This document shows positions 1-7,258 of a stretch of DNA of 17,091 nucleotides, piece by piece. Origin of the DNA: Campylobacteraceae bacterium (lineage in GTDB: Bacteria > Campylobacterota > Campylobacteria > Campylobacterales > Sulfurovaceae); NCBI GenBank assembly GCA_026982175.1, contig JALSHP010000201.1:1-17091 (forward strand), in the 5' to 3' direction. The notes under the pieces were generated by a model. That model worked only from the letters and a program-made list of their open reading frames with translations, had not been told where the DNA came from and did no database searches. A program made the position numbers and the translations under genes. Position 1 is the stretch's first letter; each line of letters starts with the position of its first letter.

Positions 1-1
1 C

Positions 2-358
2 AGTGTCTATTTTCTAATTTTTCACTTGCTGTTAGCATGGATGCTAATTACAGGACTACAACTCTATGTTCAAATCTTCCCACATGGAGACAGTAGTATC
101 GGTCGATGGTGGCCATGGATGCTTCATCTAGCAACAGATTGGTCTTTACCTGTTAGTTCATGGATAATGGGTTCAACGGCTACAGGGGCGAATGTTATGG
201 ATGTTCGTATTGTCCACCACTACACCATGTGGTTGGTCATTGTATGGGTTGTGTTTCACATCTACTACCAAGTATGGCGAACCATCTTCTGGAAAGAGGG
301 TGACATTGCCATTGTGATTGGTGGAAGTAAATTTGTTAAAGAAGAGAAAGAAGCCTAA
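2..358 (+). CDS. hydC: [NiFe]-hydrogenase cytochrome b subunit HydC, C-terminal part (5' end outside window)
   Basis: Membrane di-heme cytochrome b that anchors the periplasmic uptake hydrogenase and passes electrons from H2 to the quinone pool. The reading frame is open from base 2, so about 119 C-terminal codons are visible and the true start lies upstream. The visible part has a hydrophobic segment at the left edge, a middle stretch rich in Trp and Gly, then the RIVHHYTMW motif leading into the last membrane helix and ending in VVFHIYYQVWR. That His-rich final helix and the basic cytoplasmic end are typical of HydC/HupC-type cytochromes. The stop codon is followed at once by hydD, in the order hydC-hydD-hydE known from Wolinella and Helicobacter. 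The hydrogenase small and large subunit genes would be expected just upstream (inference). Confidence 0.9.
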   Translation, partial: SVYFLIFHLLLAWMLITGLQLYVQIFPHGDSSIGRWWPWMLHLATDWSLPVSSWIMGSTATGANVMDVRIVHHYTMWLVIVWVVFHIYYQVWRTIFWKEGDIAIVIGGSKFVKEEKEA

Positions 359-916
359 TTGAATTATGAAAAAGTAGCCCTCATTGGCATAGGAAACATT
401 ATGTTTCACGATGAGGGTTTAGGAGCATACCTAGTAAAGTATATTGAAAAAAATTATGAAGCTCACTTAAAACTAAGCATTGTAGAGGGTGGGACTTTAG
501 GTTTTACTTTAATGACCTACTATCAAGAGTATGACAAAATCATTGTGGTTGGAACTGGTTCTAAAGAAGGAGGAGTAGGTACTATCTCTTCCGAAAATGC
601 CCAAGAAGTAATGGCAAACGAAAGTGGTGTCCGAAAAACAGCCAATGAAGTAGAAATTACTATGATGATAGAAATCTGCTCTTTCCATGAAAACATGGGA
701 GAAGTACAACTCATCACCATGACCCCCCAAGATATTATTGAAGTGAAAAACGGCATGACACCTGAAGCCCTTTGTGCTATGCCAAAGCTTGTTGAAGCGA
801 CTTTAGAAGAGTTGGCTAACTCAGGTATTGATTTAATCCCTAATGATAAAAACGTCTCTTTTGAAGAGATTATTGAGGGGTATGCTAATCCTACTATGGC
901 TGATTTTCAAAGATAA
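359..916 (+). CDS. hydD: Divergent hydrogenase maturation endopeptidase HydD
   Basis: Member of the HybD/HyaD/HupD peptidase family, which removes the C-terminal tail of the [NiFe] large subunit after nickel insertion. The N-terminal signature GIGNIMFHDEGLG (residues 10-22) is present and includes Glu19, equivalent to nickel ligand Glu16 of E. coli HybD. The start is the TTG directly after the hydC stop: the next in-frame ATG would cut into the signature, and the purine-rich end of hydC (GAAGAGAAAGAAG) can serve as ribosome binding site. Oddity: the position of the second ligand (HybD Asp62, in the strand IIVVGTG here) is Gly, and that of the third (HybD His93, usually in SAHE/SPHQ) is Asn in the TANEVEI segment. 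The length of 185 residues is slightly long for the family, with an extra acidic tail. The fold assignment is firm. Whether it is an active nickel-sensing protease is uncertain. Confidence 0.85.
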   Translation: MNYEKVALIGIGNIMFHDEGLGAYLVKYIEKNYEAHLKLSIVEGGTLGFTLMTYYQEYDKIIVVGTGSKEGGVGTISSENAQEVMANESGVRKTANEVEITMMIEICSFHENMGEVQLITMTPQDIIEVKNGMTPEALCAMPKLVEATLEELANSGIDLIPNDKNVSFEEIIEGYANPTMADFQR

Positions 917-929
917 TATTGTTTAGCAT

Positions 930-950
930 TCACTTCTTTTTGAGAAGTGA
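930..950 (+). other. Intercistronic hairpin between hydD and hydE
   Basis: An 8-bp perfect inverted repeat, TCACTTCT and AGAAGTGA, with a 5-base loop (TTTTG). It starts 13 bases after the hydD stop and ends 13 bases before the hydE ribosome binding site. No T-run follows, so it does not look like an intrinsic terminator. An mRNA processing or stability element setting hydE levels relative to hydABCD is the simplest reading (inference). Confidence 0.45.
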
Positions 951-977
951 TTAGTGAACAACAAAGGAAATAATCAA

Positions 978-2993
978 ATGTACTTCATCTTCCAACTAGA
1001 ATTCAACTCTACTAAAACCTATATTGCCGATTTAATCAGAGCTTACGCGAAACAGATAGGCATAGAGCTTGATGTTTTTCAAGACTCTAAACTTATTACT
1101 ATTTCAGCACTACAAGATGATGAGAAGCTAGAAGCATTTTTAAATGGTTTAGAAGGGGTTTTACCTGCATCACTCTATATAGGCAAGAGTAAACATTTTT
1201 TTAGAGATGAAAAACTCTTTTTACCAAGCTTAGAGGAGGCGAAACTTCCTGTGAATATTGCTCCTTGTCCTACCTGTCAAAAAGAGATGTTTGATGTGAG
1301 TTCACGCCGTTACTATTACCCTTTTACCTCTTGTAATTATTGTGGTTCACAACATCCTTTTGTGTCGAAATATCCTTACAGTAGAGCCAATTCGACTATG
1401 AAGTTTTTAGCCCCTTGTGAAGCCTGTGTTGAAGAGTCAAAATCAAACTTTTTACGATTAGATTACCCTTTAATCTCTTGTATCGAATGTGGGATTGCCA
1501 TTCGTATGTTGGACAAAGAAGTTGAGCATTTGGCACTGGACAAAGGGGATTTTAGAAAACTCTTTAAAGCGAGTGGCTTTGCCATTGCTGCTGGTAAAAC
1601 GGTTTTGATGAAAACGGCTCATGGCTATCGAAAATTTTTTAACCCAAACAAAGATTTAGACGCTGTAAAAAAGATTTCATTTTCAGCTACAGTTTCTGAT
1701 AGTACTTTAAATAAAAACCCTTATGCTTTTTCAGAAGCGAGTAAGCAAAATGTAGAGCTTTCTACCTTACTTATGGCTTCAGCAGGGGGAATTAACACCC
1801 ACCTTATGTTGGTAGAACAAGAGTTTAATGCTTTACTTAGTATTGAGCGACCTCTGCTTAGAGTGGCGACTAAATCAGATGAAATCAAAGCACTTTATGG
1901 TTCATCTGCTTTGGTAAAATATCCAGATGATGGAATGACGATGCTTTTAGCAAGGGAAGTTTTAAATGCTGGGTTAGAATACATTGCGTACATAGAGTGT
2001 GAGGGAACCGAAGAGGCTGATTTTTTAGTGGACTTTGACCTTCCTATTAGCTCTCAAAAAGATACCAAATTATTTGTTAATCAAGATGATAAGCTTTTTG
2101 TTTCAGGTGAAAGAATTATTTTCCCAACCGTTGTGAAAAATGAGAATAGCATGGTTGCTTTAGCCCATGACTTACTGGCTGTTGAGGTAGAGGGTAAAAC
2201 TATTATTGATTCTATGGAAAAATTTGATAGCATCAAAGGAAAAGGGGTAAATATCTTAGAAACAGAAGAGTTTGAATCTGGTCACGCTAATGAACAAAAA
2301 GTACCTCAATATAAAGCGTCCATGATGTCTGTTTTAGCTGAATATGGAAAAGTTGGACACAAAGCCATAGGGGTACATTTTGATGGAAACTTAAACTTTT
2401 TGTACTACAACGGAAAAAATATCATCAACGCTGTACCTCCCATTCCTTTTGAATCAGACAATTTGTGGGAAAAAATCTCAACACTTAGAGAGGGTTCAGA
2501 CCGTTTGGTGGGTAACTATCAAAAGGCGTATCCAGAGATTTGGGAACGACTTGACAAGCTAGAGGGTGACATGGACATCTTTGAGGTGACAGCGATTACT
2601 TTAGGCTTAGCCAATGAGAGTTTTGAGGGAATTTCAGCTGAAGCTTTGAGCTTTTTAGGAAAAGGTGGACTGCAAATTGACACACGTGTTAAAGATAATC
2701 GTTTTGACAATTACGCATTTTTAACCTCCATTATGTCCTATCAGTTAGGGGATGTTGAAAATAGCTATATGTGTTACAGTATTTACGAGTCATTTGGTGA
2801 CTACATCGGTGAGATTGTCCCTCAACTCATTGACAAAGTAGATACTAAAACCATTGTTTTAACAGGTGAAACATTTGCAAACCAATCGCTTTATGGTAGA
2901 ATCCAAAGAACATTGGGACAATATAATCCATTGATGGGTAAAAAGTTCCCCATAGGTAAGGAGTCGGCTGTTCATGGGGCTTTGTATTTGTAG
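978..2993 (+). CDS. hydE: HydE, degenerate HypF-like hydrogenase maturation protein with intact double zinc finger
   Basis: A 671-residue protein in the position of hydE of epsilonproteobacterial hyd operons, a gene reported as needed for hydrogenase activity in Helicobacter. It follows the HypF domain plan. Residues 1-80 occupy the acylphosphatase position but lack the GxVQGVGFRP motif. The double zinc finger has all eight cysteines (97/100, 119/122, 147/150, 168/171) and the RRYYYPF and STMKF landmarks. A weak YrdC-like region follows. The C-terminal part resembles the Kae1-like domain, with LTGETFANQSL where HypF has LSGGVFQNRVL. The metal-binding HHYAH motif of HypF is replaced by QYKAS. 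Catalysis by the HypF route is therefore unlikely, and a scaffold or partner-binding role is inferred. The ATG at 978 is preferred to an in-frame GTG at 954 because AAAGGAA lies 8 bases upstream of it. No terminator is visible before the convergent TA pair. Confidence 0.8.
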   Translation: MYFIFQLEFNSTKTYIADLIRAYAKQIGIELDVFQDSKLITISALQDDEKLEAFLNGLEGVLPASLYIGKSKHFFRDEKLFLPSLEEAKLPVNIAPCPTCQKEMFDVSSRRYYYPFTSCNYCGSQHPFVSKYPYSRANSTMKFLAPCEACVEESKSNFLRLDYPLISCIECGIAIRMLDKEVEHLALDKGDFRKLFKASGFAIAAGKTVLMKTAHGYRKFFNPNKDLDAVKKISFSATVSDSTLNKNPYAFSEASKQNVELSTLLMASAGGINTHLMLVEQEFNALLSIERPLLRVATKSDEIKALYGSSALVKYPDDGMTMLLAREVLNAGLEYIAYIECEGTEEADFLVDFDLPISSQKDTKLFVNQDDKLFVSGERIIFPTVVKNENSMVALAHDLLAVEVEGKTIIDSMEKFDSIKGKGVNILETEEFESGHANEQKVPQYKASMMSVLAEYGKVGHKAIGVHFDGNLNFLYYNGKNIINAVPPIPFESDNLWEKISTLREGSDRLVGNYQKAYPEIWERLDKLEGDMDIFEVTAITLGLANESFEGISAEALSFLGKGGLQIDTRVKDNRFDNYAFLTSIMSYQLGDVENSYMCYSIYESFGDYIGEIVPQLIDKVDTKTIVLTGETFANQSLYGRIQRTLGQYNPLMGKKFPIGKESAVHGALYL

Positions 2994-3019
2994 GTTTTGG
3001 TTATTTGCCTTTTTAGAAA

Positions 3020-3286
3020 TTAACTTCCATAATGAAAGCGACATTGTGCGACAATAATGGTCTCATCAATTATTTTATAAACCAATCTATGCTCTTCTGT
3101 AATGCGTCTTGAATAGTAAGCACTCAAATTGGCTTTAAGCCGTTCAGGTTTACCTATTCCTTCATTGTCATCAGGATTTCTTTTTATGTCATTGAGCAGA
3201 AGATTAATACGTTTTAAGATTTTTTTATCATTCTTTTGCCAAAAAAGATAATCTTCCCAACCCTTGTCTGCAAAAGCTATTATCAT
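3020..3286 (-). CDS. yoeB: YoeB-family mRNA interferase toxin
   Basis: An 88-residue ribosome-dependent mRNase of the YoeB/Txe family. The whole length matches the family: GWEDYLFWQ near the start, KPERLK in the middle, RRITEEHRLVY and the C-terminal CRFHY. The residues expected at the active site are all present (Glu48, Arg61, Arg67, His85, Tyr86), so the toxin looks functional. It overlaps the upstream antitoxin by 4 bases (ATGA arrangement), the usual translational coupling for this pair. The pair is read towards hydE and ends 26 bases from the hydE stop, so the two transcripts converge with no visible terminator between them. Confidence 0.93.
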   Translation of the reverse strand: MIIAFADKGWEDYLFWQKNDKKILKRINLLLNDIKRNPDDNEGIGKPERLKANLSAYYSRRITEEHRLVYKIIDETIIVAQCRFHYGS

Positions 3287-3534
3287 TCAAGTAACTCTCT
3301 TTTAGTAAAATTCCCTTTTTCTATCTCATCTACTGCATCAAGTAGTCTTTCTCTATTTTCTCTTGAAGATAAGAGATAAAGAGTCTCTTTTAGTCCTTTA
3401 TATTCATCATATGAGAGTAAAACAGCTGATTTGTTGTCTTTTGTGCTAATAATAAATTCACTGAAGTCTAAACAGACTTTATCTATAAGACTTCTTAGGT
3501 TATTTCGTGCTTGAGAATATAATACAGCTTCCAT
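3283..3534 (-). CDS. yefM: YefM/Phd-family antitoxin
   Basis: An 83-residue antitoxin partner of the YoeB toxin encoded just downstream. The N-terminal half (ARNNLRSLIDKV, then AVLLSYDEYKGLKETLYLL) matches the Phd/YefM DNA-binding and dimerisation fold. The C-terminal acidic and basic tail (EIEKGNFTKRELLE) is the usual toxin-wrapping segment. A ribosome binding site (AAAGGA on the minus strand) precedes the ATG. These antitoxins normally repress their own promoter and are degraded quickly by Lon-type proteases. A palindrome about 25 bases upstream is the candidate operator. Confidence 0.92.
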   Translation of the reverse strand: MEAVLYSQARNNLRSLIDKVCLDFSEFIISTKDNKSAVLLSYDEYKGLKETLYLLSSRENRERLLDAVDEIEKGNFTKRELLE

Positions 3535-3554
3535 GCTTTTTTCCTTTAAATTTT

Positions 3555-3570
3555 TGTCAATATATTGTCA
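3555..3570 (-). promoter_or_regulatory. Candidate YefM operator
   Basis: The plus strand shows TGTCAATATATTGTCA: a 10-bp palindrome (CAATATATTG, 3558-3567) carried within two TGTCA copies. It lies 21-36 bases upstream of the yefM start, where an autoregulatory TA operator is expected. The exact promoter elements on the minus strand are not clear. Confidence 0.35.
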
Positions 3571-3626
3571 TTTTAACATAAAGAGCTTAAATAGTTTTAA
3601 AAAAATTAGGTTTAAACTTAAACTAG

Positions 3627-3632
3627 TATAAT
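3627..3632 (+). promoter_or_regulatory. Probable -10 element for the hypF transcript
   Basis: A perfect TATAAT in the 186-base divergent gap between yefM and hypF. No convincing -35 is seen, which is common in Campylobacterota. A start near 3639 would give a leader of about 80 bases that includes the short ORF at 3657. Confidence 0.5.
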
Positions 3633-3656
3633 TCTCAAAAAGAGAGCTTAAAATTG

Positions 3657-3731
3657 ATGATAGAGATGAAGTTGGCTTGGGTAATAAAACTCCTCTTTGG
3701 TTATTTTGGTTTTTGTATTAATGTTCAATAA
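3657..3731 (+). CDS. Possible 24-codon leader peptide overlapping the hypF start
   Basis: A small ORF (ATG at 3657, second in-frame ATG at 3666) encoding a hydrophobic peptide (…LLFGYFGFCINVQ) whose TAA ends at 3731, 8 bases past the T of the hypF ATG. An AAGAGAG stretch lies upstream of its start. The hypF ATG itself has no Shine-Dalgarno sequence (its upstream bases are T-rich), so coupled reinitiation from this ORF would explain hypF translation. It could equally be chance. No conservation data are available from one sequence. Confidence 0.3.
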   Translation: MIEMKLAWVIKLLFGYFGFCINVQ

Positions 3732-5913
3732 CACCTACAAATTAACCATAAAAGGCACAGTCCAAGGGGTTGGGTTTCGCCCTTTTATCTACACTTTAGC
3801 CAAGCGTTATCTATTAACTGGAACAGTAAGTAATGGTAGTTTTGGGGTAGAGATTTTTGTCAATACCGATAGTTTAACTTTGAAACAGTTTCTTACAGCC
3901 ATTGAGTTTGAATTGCCTCTTTTAGCTTCTATTGAGCGTTTGGATTGTGAAGAGATAGCGTATCAAGCATTTAATGATTTTAAAATCATAGAGACAGATC
4001 GTAAGGGGGAGATTGAGGTTAATATTCCTCCTGATGTAAGCATCTGTAAAGCCTGTGAAAAAGAGCTTTTTGACCCTGCTAATCGTCGTTATGGCTATCC
4101 ATTTATCACTTGTACCCATTGTGGGGTGCGTTACTCTATTATTTACGATTTACCTTACGATAGGGTCAATACCTCTATGAAGTTTTTTGAGATGTGCAAG
4201 GCGTGTCAAGAGGAGTACAAAAACCCTTTAGATAGACGCTATCACGCCCAACCCATAGGGTGTTGGGATTGTGGAGCAAGTTTAGAACTTGTAGGTCGGA
4301 TTGCCCCCATTCCGACAATAGTAGATGAAACTGTAAAACTCATAAAACAAGGAAAAATCCTAGCCATAAAAGGGGTAGGTGGCTATCACTTAGTTTGTGA
4401 TGCGACAAATAAAAAAGCCATTCAAACCCTAAGAGAGCGAAAACAACGCCCCACAAAACCTTTTGCTGTAATGGTTAAAGATATTGATATGGCTAGAGAT
4501 TTAGCCCATATTAGCCCAAAAGAGGAGGAGATTTTAAGCTCCAAAGAGCGACCGATTGTTTTGCTAAATTCAAAAAATATAGATGAAAACATCGCCCCAA
4601 ATATCTCACGAATTGGACTCTTTTTACCCTATACCCCTTTGCATCTTCTCATCTTAGATAGGCTAAATCGTCCTTTAGTGGCTACTTCTGCAAATGTCAC
4701 AGATGAACCAATAGCTACGAATAGGCAGAGTATTGAAAAACTCTCAAAAGTCTATGACCATTTACTTGACCACAATAGAGAGATAGTGAATGGCTGTGAT
4801 GATTCTGTGGTAATGGTCGTTAAAGAGCAAGAGATAATCTTAAGAAGAGCCAGAGGTTATGCTCCTGTTAGTATTGAACTACCTTTTAATTTGGAGAAAA
4901 AAACCTTAGCCGTAGGGGCAAACCAAAAGAGTAGTGTAGCCATTGGCTTTGACAATAGAGTGATTTTATCCCCACACATTGGCGACCTAGATGGGATTGA
5001 GTCTATTGAGTATTTTAAAGAGAACATAGAGAACTTGAAACGGATTTATAGCTTCACTCCAGAGCTAATAGTACACGATAAACACCCAAACTATGAGAGT
5101 AGCAAGTATGCTAAAGTTCAAGAGATAGAGAGAAAAGAGGTTCAACACCATTACGCTCATATCTTAGGGGTCATGGCAGAGAAGCAAATAACGCAAAAAG
5201 TTTTAGGGGTAGCCTTTGATGGTACAGGTTACGGCGATGATGGCAATCTTTGGGGTGGGGAGTTTATGCTTTGTGATTATGAGGGCTATGAATGCGTAGC
5301 ACATCTAAACTACTTTAAGCTTCTTGGAGGTTCTAAAGCAATAAAAGAGCCAAAGAGAGTAGCTTTGAGTCTGCTGTTTGATGTTTATGAAGATGAGGTT
5401 CTAAGCTTAGAAAATGCAACGACTAAAGCATTTACTCCAAGTGAATTAAAGACCCAATACCTAATGTGGAAAAAGGGATTAAACGCCCCTTTAAGCTCTT
5501 CTGTCGGTCGTCTTTTTGATGCTGTGGCTTCACTTACAGATGTTTGTCAAGTGATGAGTTTTGAGGGGGAGAGTGGAATGCAAATGGAGGAGTTTTATGA
5601 TGCTTCTGTTACTACTTTTTATGAATTTAGTTTGAAAGATGGAATCATAGATATTTTACCTATGATAAAAGCCATAAATGAAGAAAAAGATAGTGCTATG
5701 GCTATCTCAAAGTTTTTTAATACTTTAGTAGAGATAATAGAGAGCCTACACAAAAAATATGATTTACCTTTAGTTTTAAGTGGTGGGGTATTTCAAAATA
5801 GAGTACTTTTAGGTTTAGTGTTAGAGCGAATACCTACGGCGATAATAGGCAATAAAATCCCCCCTAACGATGGGGGAATTGCTTTGGGGCAAGTTGTGGG
5901 CAATATAAGATAA
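3721..5913 (+). CDS. hypF: Carbamoyltransferase HypF
   Basis: Uses carbamoyl phosphate and ATP to make the carbamoyl group that is transferred to the HypE C-terminal cysteine, the source of the cyanide ligands. All HypF parts are present: acylphosphatase motif GTVQGVGFRPF (12-22); double zinc finger with CxxC pairs at 109/112, 131/134, 159/162 and 181/184; YrdC-like domain with KGVGGYHL and KQRPTKPFAVM (about 217-251); and Kae1-like domain with HHYAHI (476-481), GVAFDGTGYGDDG and LSGGVFQNRVLL (686 on). The length of 730 residues is normal. The ATG at 3721 is chosen because it puts the acylphosphatase motif and the zinc fingers at the usual distance from the N-terminus. An in-frame TTG at 3697 would add eight hydrophobic residues not expected for the family. 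It stands alone between two TA pairs, apart from hypBCD and hypE. Confidence 0.97.
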   Translation: MFNNTYKLTIKGTVQGVGFRPFIYTLAKRYLLTGTVSNGSFGVEIFVNTDSLTLKQFLTAIEFELPLLASIERLDCEEIAYQAFNDFKIIETDRKGEIEVNIPPDVSICKACEKELFDPANRRYGYPFITCTHCGVRYSIIYDLPYDRVNTSMKFFEMCKACQEEYKNPLDRRYHAQPIGCWDCGASLELVGRIAPIPTIVDETVKLIKQGKILAIKGVGGYHLVCDATNKKAIQTLRERKQRPTKPFAVMVKDIDMARDLAHISPKEEEILSSKERPIVLLNSKNIDENIAPNISRIGLFLPYTPLHLLILDRLNRPLVATSANVTDEPIATNRQSIEKLSKVYDHLLDHNREIVNGCDDSVVMVVKEQEIILRRARGYAPVSIELPFNLEKKTLAVGANQKSSVAIGFDNRVILSPHIGDLDGIESIEYFKENIENLKRIYSFTPELIVHDKHPNYESSKYAKVQEIERKEVQHHYAHILGVMAEKQITQKVLGVAFDGTGYGDDGNLWGGEFMLCDYEGYECVAHLNYFKLLGGSKAIKEPKRVALSLLFDVYEDEVLSLENATTKAFTPSELKTQYLMWKKGLNAPLSSSVGRLFDAVASLTDVCQVMSFEGESGMQMEEFYDASVTTFYEFSLKDGIIDILPMIKAINEEKDSAMAISKFFNTLVEIIESLHKKYDLPLVLSGGVFQNRVLLGLVLERIPTAIIGNKIPPNDGGIALGQVVGNIR

Positions 5914-5935
5914 GGTTGTAATTTAAACTTTTTAC

Positions 5936-5980
5936 TTGACTTGTTTAGCAATAAAAGATAAAATAATACTAAAGTAGTAT
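5936..5980 (+). promoter_or_regulatory. RelB/YafQ-type TA promoter with overlapping operator
   Basis: A -35 TTGACT (5936-5941), a 17-base spacer and a -10 TAAAAT (5959-5964) form the best sigma-70-type promoter in the window. Immediately after it, ATACTA-AAG-TAGTAT (5966-5980) is a perfect 6-bp inverted repeat covering the expected transcription start. That placement is typical of an antitoxin-bound operator. AAGGA follows as ribosome binding site for the antitoxin. Confidence 0.7.
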
Positions 5981-5992
5981 AAGGATTTAATT

Positions 5993-6268
5993 ATGACTAT
6001 ACCTGTAAAAGAGACAACAAGTATTAAGCTAGATGTAGAGATAAAAGCCAAAGCTAAAGAGATATTTAAAGAGCTTGGTATCACGATGGGTGAGGCTGTT
6101 AATATTTTTTTAAATCAAGTAGCTTTACATAAAGGGCTACCCTTTGAGGTAAAAATACCCAATGATGAAACAAAAAAAGCAATAGAAGAGGCAAGAAAAG
6201 GTATTAATATGGAATCCACTTCCATAGAGGAGATGATGGTTGAACGTGAGAATCTAAAAAATGCTTAA
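5993..6268 (+). CDS. RelB/DinJ-family antitoxin
   Basis: A 91-residue antitoxin. The N-terminal half (TTSIKLDVEIKAKAKEIFKELGITMGEAVNIFL) has the beta-helix-helix ribbon-helix-helix arrangement of DinJ/RelB. It is followed by the LPFEV linker and a charged C-terminal helix that would bind the toxin. Its gene follows a strong promoter with an overlapping palindrome and overlaps the toxin gene by 8 bases, so a self-repressed two-gene operon is inferred. The symbol dinJ would fit by similarity. Confidence 0.92.
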   Translation: MTIPVKETTSIKLDVEIKAKAKEIFKELGITMGEAVNIFLNQVALHKGLPFEVKIPNDETKKAIEEARKGINMESTSIEEMMVERENLKNA

Positions 6269-6530
6269 GGTTAAATGTCATAAGCTTTTTTCAAAAGAGC
6301 TAAGAAATGCAAAACTTAGTGACCAACATTTTGCAAAATACATTCTCTATCTTGCAAAATTAATTGAAGAGAAACCTCTCCCTGAAGAAGCTTTAGACCA
6401 CGCACTAAAAGGTGAATATAAAGATTGTCGAGAATTTCATATTAGTGGAGATTTATTGGTTATCTATTTTATTCTAGATGATACCTTAAATCTTATTCGT
6501 ATGGGGTCTCACTCTCAGCTTTTTAGATAG
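6261..6530 (+). CDS. YafQ-family mRNA interferase toxin
   Basis: An 89-residue RelE-superfamily toxin closest to YafQ, which cuts mRNA in the ribosomal A site. Family landmarks are LPEEALDHALKGEYKDCREFHI and the C-terminal RMGSHSQLF. The residues expected for catalysis are present as His47, His60, Asp64, His84 and Phe88. The Trp that follows the Asp in E. coli YafQ (Trp68) is Leu65 here, probably a tolerated change. Its start lies inside the antitoxin gene. It ends 20 bases before the epimerase-like gene, which has its own ribosome binding site. Confidence 0.88.
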   Translation: MLKVKCHKLFSKELRNAKLSDQHFAKYILYLAKLIEEKPLPEEALDHALKGEYKDCREFHISGDLLVIYFILDDTLNLIRMGSHSQLFR

Positions 6531-6550
6531 ATATTATACAAAGGAAAAAA

Positions 6551-7258
6551 ATGCATAAAAGAAAGAAAAAAAAGATAGCCATACTTGGTTGTGGTTGGAT
6601 TGGAATGGCACTAAAAGAGAAGTTAGAAGCCTTGGGTGATGAAGTCAATTGTCTCTGTCGTGATGTCAATATGGACACCTTGGTTGGCTTTTATGCTTGT
6701 GATGTTTTGGTGATTGCCATTCCTCCGTCAGATGAATACCTAGAGGCGATTGAAGATGCCTATTTTTCACTCTCTTTAAATGAAGCGTTGGAGACACAGG
6801 TGATATTTTTAAGTTCTATCTCTTTTTATGATGACAAAAAGATTGTTGTAGAAGCAGAAGAGTTGGTGAAGATAAAAGAGCCTGATACGGTTATTTTACG
6901 GCTTGGTGGACTCATGGGGTATGACCGAATAGCAGGAAAGTATAGTGCAGGGAAAAGCATGGAAGACAAGCCCACAAACTATGTACATCGTGATGATGTG
7001 GTCGGGATTATTGAGCGTCTTATTGAAAAAGGTACTAAAAATAAAATCTTTAATGTAGTTGCTCCTAAGCAGACAACACGAAAAGAAATATTTACACAAA
7101 ATGCCAAGCAGTTTAACTTTGGAGAAACAAAATTTAGTGAAAATATTTCACCAAATAAAGAACTCTCTTCAGACATACTTTGTGAAGTTTTAGGCTATGA
7201 GTTTAAGAAAAAAGATGTGTTGGGGTTTTGGGAAGAGCTTACTCCTCCAAAAAACTAA
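6551..7258 (+). CDS. NAD(P)-dependent epimerase/dehydratase-like protein
   Basis: A 235-residue Rossmann-fold protein. The dinucleotide-binding loop ILGCGWIGMAL lies at residues 11-21, after a very basic start (HKRKKKK). The middle part has VLVIAIPP and FLSSISFYDD, at the position where extended short-chain dehydrogenases keep the catalytic Ser/Tyr. LRLGGLMGYDR and NYVHRDDVVGIIERLI (about 115-165) are typical of YeeZ-like nucleoside-diphosphate-sugar epimerase relatives. The substrate cannot be read from the sequence. The start is supported by AAAGGAA just upstream. It has no known role in hydrogenase maturation and its presence here may be incidental. The last 20 bases overlap the convergent CDGSH gene. 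Confidence 0.8.
   Translation: MHKRKKKKIAILGCGWIGMALKEKLEALGDEVNCLCRDVNMDTLVGFYACDVLVIAIPPSDEYLEAIEDAYFSLSLNEALETQVIFLSSISFYDDKKIVVEAEELVKIKEPDTVILRLGGLMGYDRIAGKYSAGKSMEDKPTNYVHRDDVVGIIERLIEKGTKNKIFNVVAPKQTTRKEIFTQNAKQFNFGETKFSENISPNKELSSDILCEVLGYEFKKKDVLGFWEELTPPKN

Noticed and set aside
509..756. Two open frames antisense to hydD
   Set aside because: Cys/Phe/His-rich low-sense proteins opposite a conserved gene, with no start signals.
930..950. Hairpin as intrinsic terminator
   Set aside because: No T-run follows the stem and hydE follows on the same strand with its own ribosome binding site.
954..977. GTG start for HydE
   Set aside because: The strong AAAGGAA lies downstream of it and is correctly placed for ATG 978.
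3697..3720. TTG start giving a 738-residue HypF
   Set aside because: It adds eight hydrophobic residues before the usual N-terminus and has no ribosome binding site. ATG 3721 gives the standard spacing to the acylphosphatase motif and zinc fingers.
6531..7258. Epimerase-like gene as a hydrogenase maturation factor
   Set aside because: No known maturation protein has this fold or motif set. Location alone is not enough.
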